The notes: generated by a model from the letters alone, not told the origin. Shown: positions 43,492-53,754, counted from the stretch's first letter. The stretch is DNA of 64,000 nucleotides from Bufo bufo (GCF_905171765.1 NC_053390.1:210743359-210807358), one strand, 5' to 3'. Numbers and translations are program-made.

Positions 43492-45182
43492 ATGGCCGTC
43501 CTTAGCAAAGGTCTATCTTTTGTTTCTACACGCCGCTTTGACGCCTTTACCTGGACCAAAGACTTACACCTGTTCATCAGAAAACTGAGGTGGCGCAAAT
43601 TCTTTATACATAAGGATGAGCGGCAGTGTCAGGAACTCGGGATACCTTTTGAGCATTTTATCCGATGTCAGGTTGATGCACAGTTTGGAGGAATTAGACG
43701 GTGGCCCAACTGGTCTGGGTCCGTTCACGACCCTAAGGAATAAAAGCACTAAGATGCCCCCTTCCAGTGACGTATCGTGCCTGGACATCTTCCTCCAACT
43801 TGTGACAGCAGACCTTAAACAAGTAGCACCAGGTCCCCTGAGTAATAACTGTACCAGGGAAGAATGGGAAGCAATTACTGCCCTTAAAAACGACTCCTCG
43901 ATCACTGTGAAGCCCTCGGACAAAGGGGGCAACACGGTGATCTTGGATACGGCCGATTATAAGGATATGTGTGAACGGATCCTTCGGGATAAAAATAGCT
44001 ATGAAGTCCTGTCATCTAATCCAACAGACTCATACCTATTAGAACTCAGGCACATCCTTCAGGATGCTAAAACTAAAAAGCTAATTTCTGCAGAGGAACT
44101 GGACTTCCTGTATCCAAAACACCCGGTAAATGCCACGTTTTACAGCCTGCCGAAGGTCCATAAGGGGACAACTCCCCTGAAAGGGAGGCCCATTGTTTCG
44201 GGGGTTGGTTGCATTAGTCAGAATCTGGGTGTGTACATTGACAAGGTCCTAATGCCCTTCGTAGTGTCCCTGCCATCATATGTCAGGGACACTATCGACC
44301 TACTCAAAAGACTTGATGGTGTCAGTATTGAACCCCAGGCTATCCTGGGCAGTATTGACGTAGAGGCGCTATATTCGTCCATTCCCCATACAGCTGGTCT
44401 TAAGGCAGTAGGTCACTTTCTCAGTATGAGGGGCTGTCAATTTTCTCAGCACAATGCCTTTGTGTTGAGACTCCTTGAGTATCTGTTGACACACAACTTT
44501 TTTTTATTTTGGGACGAAGCTCTACCACCAGCTCAGGGGCACGGCGATGGGCTGTTCCTGTGCGCCGGCCTACGCTAACCTGCTCCTGGGCTGGTGGGAG
44601 GCAACTAGTGTCTTCTCTGAGGAGATGTCGTCGAGTACCGGGCCTATAGGACTGTGGGCCCGTTACATCGACGACATCTTCATCATTTGGAATGATTCCA
44701 AATCATCATTCTCTGACTTTGTCGATAAATTGAATTGTAACGACATAGGTCTGAGATTCACACATGAGTCTGATCCAAAGCGCCTCCCTTTCCTCGATAT
44801 TTCCATCTCTAGAAAAGGTATTGATGAATTTTCAACCACTATCTTCAGGAAGCCCACTTCGACTAATTCGGTCCTTCATTGGAGCAGTAGTCACCCTACC
44901 CCCCTCAAGAGGGGTATTCCGTGTGGCCAATACCTACGCCTTAGGCGTAACTGCTCCGAGGGACCAGAATTTAGGAAAAGGGCGAACGATCTGAGGACTA
45001 GGTTCCTCAACAGAGGGTACCCAGACAATGTACTCAGGCAGGCCTATCACAGGGCGACCGACACGGCCAGTTCGGACCTTCTGGTGCCCAGGGTGAGATC
45101 AACTGAGGACCAGAAGATCCGACTGCTAGCCACCTTTGATGGCTGTGCTGACAGAATACGAGGGATCCTTGGTAAGCACTAG
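43492..45182 (+). pseudogene. PLE reverse transcriptase, frameshifted
   Basis: VLSKGLSFV and WTKDLHLFIRKLRWR (43498-43600) lead into the RT. A frame switch falls near 43650, after which 43616-44578 carries KPSDKGGNTVIL (about 43909-43944), FYSLPKVHKG (about 44140-44169) and motif A GSIDVEALYSSIP (about 44350-44388). At 44536-44539 a run of four G breaks the frame inside the QG.AMG motif. The next frame (44547-45182) has motif C YIDD (44664-44675) and the GIPCGQYLRLRRNC thumb-region block. The reaction would be target-primed reverse transcription of the PLE RNA. It is disabled by at least two one-base shifts. Confidence 0.85.
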
Positions 45183-45191
45183 CCCATCTTA

Positions 45192-45776
45192 ATGATGGAT
45201 CCGGATATCAAGGAAGTCATACATGACTACCCCCAGATAACTTTCAGAAGGGGTAGAAATCTTAAGGATCTCCTCGTGCACAGCCACTTTACACCTGTGC
45301 CCAGGCAGAGTACCTGGCTTGATCGTAGGCCCACGGGCTGTTTCAGGTGTAGTGGCTGTGTAGCCTGTAGTATTGTCCAGACAGGTAAAACTTTGTTTAG
45401 CTCCAATCTGAAAAGAACATTTCCCATTAAGGACTTCATCAATTGCAAGACGCAGGGCACAATTTATAAGATCACCTCTGATTGCAATTTAGAATACGTG
45501 GGAAAGACCAGACGTGAGTTGCGCAGGCGTCTGGGTGAGCATCTCGGCGACATTGCCAATAATAGGGACACAGTAGTGTCCAGGCATGTCCATGACTGTC
45601 ATCAGGGTAACCCCAGCTGCCTAAAGGCAATGGGAATCGAAAAGGTTGGACGTTCAATCCGTGGTGGAGACTGGGATCGTGTGTTACTCCAGAGAGAGTC
45701 CCGCTGGATTTACACACTAGGTACAGTCTCACCCACAGGCCTTAATGAGCAGCTCAATTACAGCTGTTTCATCTAG
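45192..45776 (+). pseudogene. PLE linker and GIY-YIG endonuclease domain
   Basis: It is in the same frame as the RT end but separated by one stop (45180-45182). FRRGRNLKDLLV precedes the zinc-binding CFRCSGCVAC (about 45342-45371). The nuclease follows with TIYKI (the GIY position) and EYVGKTRRELRRRLGEH (the YIG strand, catalytic-type arginine and histidine), about 45453-45545, then RGGDWDRVLLQRESRWIYTLG with the conserved glutamate region. It nicks target DNA to prime reverse transcription. The domain itself looks intact. The last ~78 bases lie in the pseudo-LTR. Confidence 0.85.
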
Positions 45777-47055
45777 CTAGCCTGTATTTATGTGTATACT
45801 TCATAATCCTGTATACTCCATTTAGCTCTCTATTTTATATATCCCCTTTGCCCTCTCCTCCTCCCTCTCTCTGCAGTCCTTTCCCCCTTTTTTTGATTGT
45901 TACTCTATTCCACTCCCTCTCTTCCTTTTCATATGTGTCCGTATACCGCCAGCATATTCATGATTCTATTACTTCCCTTTTTGCCATTAATGCCATATAT
46001 ATAATAAGCACAGCTGCATATCAGGAGCTGTGCTGTCCGACAGTGCCTGGAAACAGCGTCCCGATTGCCTGGCAACTGTCGCGTCATCTCGTGTGAACAA
46101 ACGAGATTGGACGCGGTGACGTCATCTTCATCACTCGCGTCCGCCCATTGACCTCCCCTTCTCTCCATGTGAGCCGTCGTTTTGCGCATGCGCAGGCGTG
46201 CACCGCATCCTCTGAGTGAGGTAGGAGTGTCCCAGCCAAGCCTCGCTCTGAGGCCGGCTTTCTCTTTAAAAGGTAGCGGTTTTCTGCGCTACCTCAGGCT
46301 ACATCAGCCCATGCGCCAAGAGTCTGTTAATAGGAGAGGGGTTCTGTATCAGTTTTTCCCCTCTTACCCTATAGCTAGTCTGCCCACTTGTATCCACATC
46401 AGGATCGTGGTCACACTTTACTGTCAGTGCATCCTGCACAGTTTCAGCCCAACTCCCGTGTTTTCCCTGATGAGCTTTTTACTCAGGTGCACTGACAGTA
46501 ATGTCGGATGTGCACTCTGCACAGAGGCAAAGTGTGACCACGATCCTGATGTGGATACAAGTGGGCGAGGGCTTTCTAGGGCGCACTAATTCCAGGGTGA
46601 GGTTCCTGCTTGTGACTGGTCACGGGGATCCGTGGTCAGGTCACTTAGGTCATTGTAGGTCCCTAGGGTATCACTAGGGACAACTAGCCTAGCATACTGC
46701 CCTGCGTCTTACAACTGCCTCTAGCAACGGTGTGCTCATCCATTAACACCGGCTAGGCATCTGTTGTACCAAGGAGCATTTCATCAGAGCGGTAGGACCA
46801 CCTGGTTATTTTCTGGTGCCGCCGAGCACCTTTTTTTTCTTCTTTAGTGTGTTTTGGTTGCTAGCACCACTTATACCTGTGTGGTGAACCGCCGCGTTGC
46901 TTCCTTTTGTTTATGTTATGTATCTAATTATCGTGGGACTTATTTTCTAAAGTTTATCACATTAAATGTTAAGTTTTAATCATTGACCACTTAATCTATA
47001 ATTTCTGTCTGACTCAGGTGGTCTCCAATAATTATCTAGTTTGTTACTATTTATT
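45699..47055 (+). repeat. PLE downstream pseudo-LTR (rearranged ribozyme region)
   Basis: It matches the upstream copy except at 46420-46567. There a ~30-base part of the CACTTTGCCTCTGTGCAGAG region is missing, and the ribozyme 3' half is replaced by an inverted copy of the upstream segment: GGTGCACTGACAGTAATGTC at 46486 to CACATCAGGATC-complement and CACTTG-complement by 46564. Only CCCTGATGAGCTTTTTACTC remains of the ribozyme. Confidence 0.85.
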
Positions 47056-47056
47056 G

Positions 47057-47452
47057 AACCAGTTGATGGGGCTGATGTGGATGCCGAAGACCACAGACCC
47101 GTGGTAGCGGGTAGCCCAGGCCTGGAAGAAGTCCCCTCTGCATACAAGGCCTTCCAAATAGCCAGCAGCCTGCTGGGGAAGAAGTACGAGGAGGTGAACG
47201 ATCAGTTTTTGGATCCGGGCTATTACGATGGGCTGTATCTCCTGACTCCTCCCCAAAAGGAGAACAGTATCCTGGGTGAGCATCTGGAGAAAATGACAGA
47301 AGACGAGAAGTCTGCTGAAAACCCTGGTGCCTCCGGCCTCGATGAGAAAGAGGGGGAGGAGTTAACAGGGCAAGTGTATGGTGCCATGTCCGAGAAGGAT
47401 GAGAAGGCGGTCAAAGAGACTGGAGACTTCGAGAAGACAAAGGCTGGAAAAG
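47057..47452 (+). pseudogene. LTR-element frame C, continuation after the PLE
   Basis: After the target duplication the interrupted frame goes on as GADVDAEDHRPVVAG, then VPSAYKAFQIASSLLGKKYE, DPGYYDGLYLLTPPQ and an acidic EK-rich stretch ending at the TTAA insertion (47453). No stop interrupts this part. No family is recognised; the middle part is a compact, possibly folded segment. Confidence 0.5.
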
Positions 47453-47456
47453 TTAA

Positions 47457-47928
47457 AGAGGACCTTTCACCGATTATGACAATGTGAACTAAGTATACAG
47501 ACATGGAGAGCTGCGCCCGGGGATCTCACTGCACTTACTATTATCCCTGGGCGCTGCTCCGTTCTCCCGTTATGCCCTCCAGTATCTTCGGTTACAAAGT
47601 TATGGTAGGCGGAGTCTGCCCTTTTTCTGCTGTAGCGCTGGCCAATCACATTGCAGAGCTCACAGCCTGGGAGAAAAGAACCTCCCAGGCTGTGAGCTCT
47701 GCGTTGCATTTGGCCAGCGCTACAGCAGAACAAGGGCAGACTCCGCCTACCATAACTTAGTGACTGAAATCTCCGCCTACTATAACTTAGTGAGCGAAGA
47801 TACCGGAGGGCATAACGGGAGAACGGAGCGGCACCCAGGGATAATAGTAAGTGCAGTGAGATCCCCGGGCGCCGCTCTCCATGTCTGTATACTTAGTTCA
47901 CATTATCATAATCGGTGAAAGGTCCTCT
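47457..47928. mobile_element. TTAA-type foldback MITE inside coding frame
   Basis: The ends AGAGGACCTTTCACCG and CGGTGAAAGGTCCTCT are flanked by TTAA (47453-47456, 47929-47932). The arms continue for about 230 bases (GTATACAGACATGGAGAGC, CTCACTGCACTTACTATTAT, GGTAGGCGGAGTCTGCCCTT) and make a near-complete hairpin. Its removal at TTAA leaves the host frame in register, so it landed in an open frame. Confidence 0.85.
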
Positions 47929-47932
47929 TTAA

Positions 47933-48524
47933 GGCCGATGTGTTGGTTGACGTGAAGTCCCCAGGTGCTGCAGAGACCAAAGTTAAGCCAAAGGGAGCCG
48001 CGGCCGAAGTGGAAAAAGCCACTAAAAGAGCAGAGGTCTCAGAAACTGCCATAGTAGCTGGGGTAACTACTGCTGGAAAGAAGGAAGAAGTGACCCAGAT
48101 GCACGTAAAAGAAGCGATTAGGAGCAAGCATGCTCTGCTGAAGGAGCCCAGCAAAGCAAAGGAGAAAGTGTCGGGACATGACCATGACTGGGAACAGTTC
48201 AGTCAAGAGCTGCAGCAGTTCAAGAAAGGACATGAGGCGCATGTGCGGGAGCCAGAGGATCTAAAAAGAGAGAGGGATCAAAATATACGACAGCGCGTCA
48301 TTATCACCCGGGAAAGAGTAGAAAAAGAGTACCGGGCCATGAGATGGGCACATGAGGCCTTTAGGCAGTTTAGATTGGGCAAGATGCTAGTTTGGGTGAT
48401 AAACCAAGCTCTGCTGGCGAGGGTCTGGCAGAACAAGGGGAAGGTACGTGTCACCGAGGTTCCTGGCCTCGGTGAAATAAGAACCAGTAATTTTTCTGTG
48501 TCAGCGGCAGCTAGTGCTCGCTGA
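47933..48524 (+). pseudogene. LTR-element frame D, C-terminal coiled-coil-like protein end
   Basis: In register with frame C across the MITE. It begins ADVLVDVKSPGAAETKVKPK, is rich in alanine and lysine for about 60 residues, and then turns strongly charged (WEQFSQELQQFKKGHEAHV, EDLKRERDQNIRQRV, RERVEKEYRAMRWAHEAF), predicting helical coiled coil. The last 50 residues are more hydrophobic (MLVWVINQALLARVWQ). It stops at 48522-48524. No catalytic motif and no known family is recognised. It may also come from a captured cellular gene. Confidence 0.45.
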
Positions 48525-48696
48525 AACTGTTACTTAGTGTGGCTGTAAAGCCAATTTGGGCCGGTTCTTATTGGGAGCAGCCAAAGAGCAGGGTGGGTGG
48601 CTGTTCCCCACGTCCAGGCCAGGTGGATACCCTCTCACCTGCCTCCCGTGGTTATGCAGGTGTTCACCCTCACGGGCTTGAACAAAGGGGGGGGGG

Positions 48697-49553
48697 TGTA
48701 TGTGAGACAGTGACAGGTCTCACGCAGGTTGGAGGCAAGGAAGGGGTGGATAGTGCGGTCCACGCCCCCATTCCACCACAGGTGAGACCAGCTGGATGTA
48801 GTCAGGCTGGCATAAAGCACCTCCCAGGGTGTCAGAAAGGGGGAAGTGTGTTACCTGTAGACAGAGGCCTGGAGGCTCTGTCTGTGTGGTCTCAGCTGGG
48901 CAAGGCTGAGGGACCACAAGGCTGGGAGATAGCCTGGAGTTGGGGGACGCAGCGATGCCTGGGAGGGTCGCAGGGCCATAGTCAGGCAGACTACTGAGCC
49001 CCAATCCCCCACAAGAAACAGTGAACTAGAGACAGTGGGCATACTGTGCTCTGTACAGCCAGGAGGCTGTGGGACATTGGCTGACAAAGCCGCACGAGTT
49101 CACAGGGTGTGAACTGTAACTTAGGTGAGTCAGGAAACTCTGTGTTAGGGCTCATTCAGACGGCCGTATGCTGTCCGCAAAAATACTGAATGCTATCCGT
49201 TTTTTTGCGGATCCGCAAAAAAAATGAAACATGTCCTATACTTGTCCGTGAAAATCAGGACATGGCCCCATTGAAGTCTATGGGTCCGCAAAAATACTGA
49301 ATGCTATCCGTTTTTTTGCAGATCCGTTTTTTTGCGGATCCGCAAAAAAACGGATAGCATTCAGTATTTTTGCGGACAGCATACGGCCGTCTGAATGAGC
49401 CCTTAGTTAGAGCCTAGCTGGGCAAGTGTTTATTATTTTGTCATTTTGTTGTTGCTGGTGTTGCACAATAAATGCCCTGTTTGGACATTATATCCGTGTC
49501 TGGTGAAGTAACCTGTGAGAATGACCCCCGGAGAAGAGCTAACCCCCCACACA
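48697..49553 (+). repeat. LTR-like repeat B (right LTR), with MITE inside
   Basis: It begins TGTATGTGAGACAGTGACAG immediately after a polypurine run and ends CCCCCCACACA, giving TG...CA. AATAAA is at 49467-49472, followed by TGTTTGGACATTATATCCGTG, as in R/U5. Without the MITE the length is about 600. No second copy is in the window, so the LTR identity rests on structure. Confidence 0.55.
49148..49402. mobile_element. Harbinger-like MITE (GGGCTCATTCAGACGG) in the LTR
   Basis: GGGCTCATTCAGACGGCCGT and its exact complement are flanked by TTA (49145-49147, 49403-49405). It is almost wholly palindromic (TCCGCAAAAATACTGAATGC and complement). The clean ends suggest a young insertion. Confidence 0.85.
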
Positions 49554-49559
49554 GGTTAA

Positions 49560-49692
49560 AGGGATTCTGTCACCTGGATTTTGCCTATAGAGCTGCAGAC
49601 ATGCTCTGCTAGACCGCCGCTAGCATGTCCACAATTTACATTCCCCATAGCTCTTAGTGCTTTTATTGTGTTATAAAACGATTTTATATATA
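49560..49692. mobile_element. TTAA-type MITE, left part
   Basis: AGGGATTCTGTCACCTGG after TTAA (49556-49559), sister of the 16138 fragment (shared CTATAGAGCTG and CCCCATAGCTCTTAGTGC). The right end is lost. Confidence 0.6.
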
Positions 49693-49811
49693 CAATCAGG
49701 TCCATAAATATTGGGACATCGACACAATTCTAACATTTTTGGCTCTATACACCACCACAATGGATTTGAAATGAAACGAACAAGATGCGCTTTAACTGCA
49801 GACTGTCAGCT
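49693..49811. mobile_element. mariner-type MITE fragment (CAGGTCCATAAATATTGGGA)
   Basis: CAGGTCCATAAATATTGGGA with GGATTTGAAATGAAACGAAC is the left part of a widespread vertebrate Tc1/mariner-derived MITE. It is cut by the next MITE at TTTA. Confidence 0.65.
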
Positions 49812-49814
49812 TTA

Positions 49815-50375
49815 GGCCTCATGCACACGGACGTTTTTTTTTTGCGGTCCGCAAAACGGATTTCCGTTGTTCCGTGATCCGTGACCGTTTTTTCGTCCGT
49901 GGGTCTTCCTTGATTTTTGTAGGATCCACGGACATGAAAAAAAAGTCGTTTTGGTGTCCGCCTGGCCGTGCGGAGCCAAACGGATCCGTCCTGTCTTACA
50001 ATGCAAGTCAATGGGGACGGATCCGTTTGACGTTGACACAATATGGTGCAATTGCAAACGGATCCGTCCCCATTGACTTTCAATGTAAAGTCAGGAGTCC
50101 CTATTATACCATCGGATCGGAGTTTTCTCCAATCCGATGGTATATTTTAACTTGAAGCGTCCCCATGACCATGGGAACGCCTCTGTTAGAATATACCATC
50201 GGATTTGAGTTAGATCGTGAAACTCAGATCCGACAGTATATTCTAACACAGAGGCGTTCCCATGGTGATGGGGACGCTTCAGGTTAGAATATACTAAAAG
50301 AACTGTGTACATGACTGCCCCCTGCTGCCTGGCAGGTGCTACCAGGCAGCAGGGGGCAGACCCCCCCTCCCTCCC
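49815..50375. mobile_element. Harbinger-like MITE, extended variant without right end
   Basis: GGCCTCATGCACACGGACG follows TTA (49812-49814). The interior has AACGGATCCGTC repeats, then a large palindrome of GAATATACCATCGGAT and GCGTCCCCATGACCATGG arms (50100-50295). The right terminus was not found. Confidence 0.6.
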
Positions 50376-50715
50376 CCCCTGTATTTAACACATTGGTGGC
50401 CAGTGCGGCCGGCCCCCCCTCCCTCCCTTGTATTTAACACATTGGTGGCCAGTGCGGCCGGCCCCCCCTCCCTCCCTTGTATTTAACACATTGGTGGCTA
50501 GTGCGGCCGGCCCTCCCTCCCTTGTATTTAACACATTGGTGGCCAGTGTGGCCGGCCCCCCCTCCCTCCCTTGTATTTAACACATTGGTGGCCAGTGCGG
50601 CCGCCCCCCCCCTCCCTCCCTCCCTTGTATTTAACACATTGGCGGCCAGAGCGGCCGCCCCCCCCTCCCTCCCTTGTATTTAACACATTGGTGGCCAGTG
50701 CGGCCGCCCCCCCCC
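50376..50715. repeat. 49-bp minisatellite, seven units
   Basis: The unit contains TGTATTTAACACATTGGTGG, CCAGTGCGGCCG and a C-rich run. Starts are near 50381, 50430, 50479, 50524, 50573, 50627 and 50676 (periods 45-54 from C-run changes). Several units carry GCGGCCGC. Confidence 0.85.
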
Positions 50716-51325
50716 TCTAATTAAAATGACCGACCCCCCCATTATTGGTGGCAGCGGAGAGTTCCGATCGGAGTCCCAGTTTAATCGCTGGGACTCCGAT
50801 CGGTAACCATGGCAACCAGGACGCTACTGCAGTCCTGGCTGCCATGGTTACTTAGCAATTTTAGAAGCATTATACTTACCTGCGATGTCTGTGGCCGGCC
50901 GGGCGCTCCTCCTACTGGTAAGTGAAAGGTCTGTGCTATAAGCAATGCGCCGCAATCCATACTCATTGTTTATCTGCGGGCAGGCAGATAAACAATGGAG
51001 TATGGACCTGGTTGGTCCACTCCTGGTCTGAATTTTGGTGAGTCACATCTGCTATTCCATCTCCCGGTTTTCTTCCATTTAGATGTACATTCATTGTCAG
51101 GGTTTTCCTGCTGGCCGGGTGTATATGTCCATGTTAGCGTGGGCCCTGCAGTTACTTCTGACTCGCCTTCTTCATCCATACTCATTGTTTATCTGCGGGT
51201 AATTTATTTTCTTACTATACATTCATCCCGCCGATTTTACACATTAACAACTCATGACCGGAGTGCTCCTTCCAGGGTGGCGCCATTCTTCCCTCCCCCT
51301 GCTCCTTTTTTGTTCCCTGCCTTAT
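50716..51325. other. mixed sequence with hairpins and a 26-bp direct repeat
   Basis: A hairpin (GATCGGAGTCCCAG against CTGGGACTCCGATC, 50768-50803) and an ATGGCAACCAGGAC/GTCCTGGCTGCCAT pair are present. A 26-bp direct repeat beginning ATCCATACTCATTG (50955-50980, 51174-51199) flanks 193 bases. No gene recognised. Confidence 0.4.
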
Positions 51326-51803
51326 ATTTATTGATGACCTATCCTCAGGATAGGTCATCAATATCAGATCGGCTGGGGTCCGACACCCGACACCCCCGCC
51401 GATCAGCTGTTTAGCTGTTTGAAGAGAAGGCGCGCACCGTGTCAGCACTGCCTCCTCTTCATTGTTTACCTGCTCGCCATTGCATCTGCAGCAGTGAGCA
51501 GGTGTAATTACACCCAAGCCGTCCCATTCATTTCAATGGTACGGATCGCTCCTATACAAGTGTATGGAAGCAATCCGTACCATTGAAATGAATGGGACGG
51601 TTTGGGTGTAATTACACATGCTCAACACTGCAGATGCAACGGCGAGCAGGTAAACAATGAAGAGGAGGCAGCGCTGACACGGTGCGCTCCTTCTCTTCAA
51701 ACAGCTGATCGGCGGGGGTGTCGGGTGTCGGACCCCAGCCGATCTGATATTGATGACCTATCCTGAGGATAGGTCATCAATAAATATAACTTGGACAACC
51801 CCT
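51326..51803. mobile_element. TTAA-type foldback MITE, left end lost
   Basis: The right end GGACAACCCCT is followed by TTAA (51804-51807). A near-perfect hairpin spans the copy: TATTGATGACCTATCCT, CAGCTGATCGGCGG and AATGGTACGGAT arms around about 51560. The left outer end has been removed. Confidence 0.7.
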
Positions 51804-51918
51804 TTAAATATTTGCACTAATCTTTTCTCTTTTAGCAACATTCAAGAACTGTTGCCCATTGTGTGTATTATTTTGCAGGTGCCGCAATGTGATTATATGC
51901 ATTTTGTACAGACTTTGG

Positions 51919-52336
51919 TCGTATTTTTCGCCCCATAACACGCACTTTTCCCCCCCACCAAAAGTGGGGGGGAAATGCCCCTGCGTCTTATGGGGCAAAT
52001 GCTGCCATTTTACATCGCAGACTGCGATGTATCAGCTGGAGGGGGGAGGGAGGAGGGGCCGGTGTCATGCAAATGCGGCAGGGCCGGTGCGGTCACTGTA
52101 CTCCGGCCCCGCCGCTCACTCACTTCCTTAATGCCTAAACCTTTTATAATAATAACTTTAATTGAAGTTCCGATCCCCAGCCCCATCTGTACTACTTACT
52201 AAATGTCCTGTAGCAGTCAGAGCAGGGCGGCCGGCCGGCCGTAACTCACTGACGTCACGTGCCTGCGCCGCCTACTTCATTCATAAACTTAGGTGCGTCT
52301 TATGGGCCGGTGCGTCTTATATGGCGAAACAATACG
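51919..52336. mobile_element. TIR-like element (CGTATTTTTCGCCCCATAA)
   Basis: GTATTTTTCGCCCCATAA and TTATATGGCGAAACAATACG are imperfect inverted ends with GTGCGTCTTAT subterminal words. A single terminus of the same kind (TATAGGGCGAAAAATACGG) is at 59550. The superfamily is not certain. Confidence 0.5.
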
Positions 52337-52654
52337 GTTATTTTGCAGTTAACCAGATAGTAAGCACTTTAATGCTTAGCTTTTATGGACTGCCTTTGAG
52401 GACGTCGGTGTACGTCACAAGCAGATCTAACATCACTGTTGCTCATTATGGACTGCCTCTGAGAATGTAAAATACTAATGATTGTTATGTACCTTGTGTT
52501 AGTTTAGCCTATTGCTACATAGGGGAACCAAGTGGTAAAATTCACAAGCAGGTCTAAGATCGTGAAGGTAATCCGCTGCTTATTATATGTGTGTATGGAG
52601 AGAGAACCGTCTCTTCCTCCTTGTTTAGTGTGTCCTAGGGCAAGGGGTCCTGCC
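52337..52654. other. unassigned
   Basis: A short diverged repeat of TTATGGACTGCCT occurs twice (52384, 52447). Nothing else is recognised. Confidence 0.3.
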
Positions 52655-52657
52655 TTA

Positions 52658-53056
52658 GGCCTCCTGCTCACGAACGTTGCCGTATTGCGGACCGCATTTG
52701 CGAATTTGCAATACACGGGTGCCGTTCTGTGGGCATTCCAAATCACGGATTCGGACCCATTCACTTCAATGGGTCCGCAAATCCAGAGATGCAGAATGGA
52801 GCGGGACAGAAGCACGCAACGGAACCCTACGGAAGCACTACGGAGTGCTTCCGTGGGGTTTCGTCCCGTACATCCGTTCTGCAAAAAGATAGAACATGTC
52901 CTATCTTTTTGTGGAACGGCCGGATCGCAGACCCATTAAAGTGAATGGGTCCACGATCCGCTGCGGCTGCCCAACGGACGGTGTCCGTGCATTGCGGCCT
53001 GCATTTTGCGGGCTGCAGCACGACCACGGAGCGCACATGTTCGTGTGCAGGAAGCC
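52658..53056. mobile_element. Harbinger-like MITE (399 bp)
   Basis: GGCCTCCTGCTCACGAACGT and its near-complement are flanked by TTA (52655-52657, 53057-53059). The interior has CCCATTCACTTCAATGGG and TTTTTGTGGAACG hairpin arms. Confidence 0.8.
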
Positions 53057-53059
53057 TTA

Positions 53060-53282
53060 GGGAAAATGTGTTTAGGTACCAGTTTAGTCATCAAGGTAAC
53101 CGTATGAGAAGCTAGACCTTGGTGTTTGGAAGGGATTACAGGATGAAGCCACCCTTCTGTTTGCGGGCGTCTCAAAGAATATGGAGGGATTACAGTACAT
53201 GACACCCCCACACTCCCTAGATGACTATGGCCAGGTTGTCATGGAGTGTTGAACGCTTAGTGTAGTATAAGTTAAGCGGTAC
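53060..53282. other. unassigned
   Basis: No feature recognised between two mobile elements. Confidence 0.3.
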
Positions 53283-53754
53283 TTAAAGGATAACTGTCAC
53301 ATTTAGACCCTAATTTCAATTTTCATATAAGTAGTTACTAATAACATGATATTCCAGAATCAGTTACTATTAGACTGACTTACCCCATATTTAATAAGAT
53401 TCAGCCCTTCGCAACCAGTCTGCATAAAACTGCAATTTCACTATTCAGTTAAGATGGCCGCCACTGCCCTCACCCTGAGGCTAATCCCGCCTGCCCTCAC
53501 TACCCACAATGCATTGAGCTCCTCACATGCACTAGCCAGTAACAATAGCCCCCAAAAGTGTCAGTAACCAGAGCTCTCCCCCCTAAAGGATTAATCTCCT
53601 GCAGCACAAAGGGGTCCTATTACCACATGTTGCTTTCATTTATACACTGAGCAGATGGCAGATCTCCCTTTTTAAGGTTAAAATGTATACTGTGGGATAC
53701 CAGCTCACTATATCTGCGGTAGGAATGTATCCGCGTGCTCGGTGTCCTGGTTTT

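Larger units (their letters stand above)
41324..47055 (+). mobile_element. Penelope-like element, 5.7 kb, with two pseudo-LTRs
   Basis: The element is flanked by the exact 13-bp direct repeat GAACCAGTTGATG (41311-41323 and 47056-47068), which lies within the myosin-bearing frame. Its structure is pseudo-LTR (41324-42671), coding region, pseudo-LTR (45699-47055). The two pseudo-LTRs differ by only a few substitutions and small indels apart from one rearrangement, which implies a recent insertion. The coding part has RT and GIY-YIG domains, as in the canonical PLE classes of animals. Confidence 0.9.
39217..49553 (+). mobile_element. LTR-type retroelement body with captured myosin tail and one LTR
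   Basis: Plus-strand frames at 39.2-41.3, 47.06-47.45 and 47.93-48.52 kb read as one long, partly broken coding region once two later insertions are set aside. They are followed by a purine run (AAAGGGG..., 48683-48696) and an LTR-like end. The only repeat at the left is LTR-like repeat A, which does not match the right one, so the 5' end is either lost or mosaic. No RT, integrase or protease is visible, so it is non-autonomous or badly truncated. Confidence 0.6.

Noticed and set aside
39217..48524. A complete retrovirus with pol
   Set aside because: No reverse transcriptase, integrase or protease of the LTR element is present. The RT at 43.5-45.2 kb belongs to the inserted PLE, as shown by the 13-bp duplication.
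30292..49553. Repeat A and repeat B as the two LTRs of one element
   Set aside because: They share no sequence beyond the TG...CA ends, so they cannot be paired LTRs.
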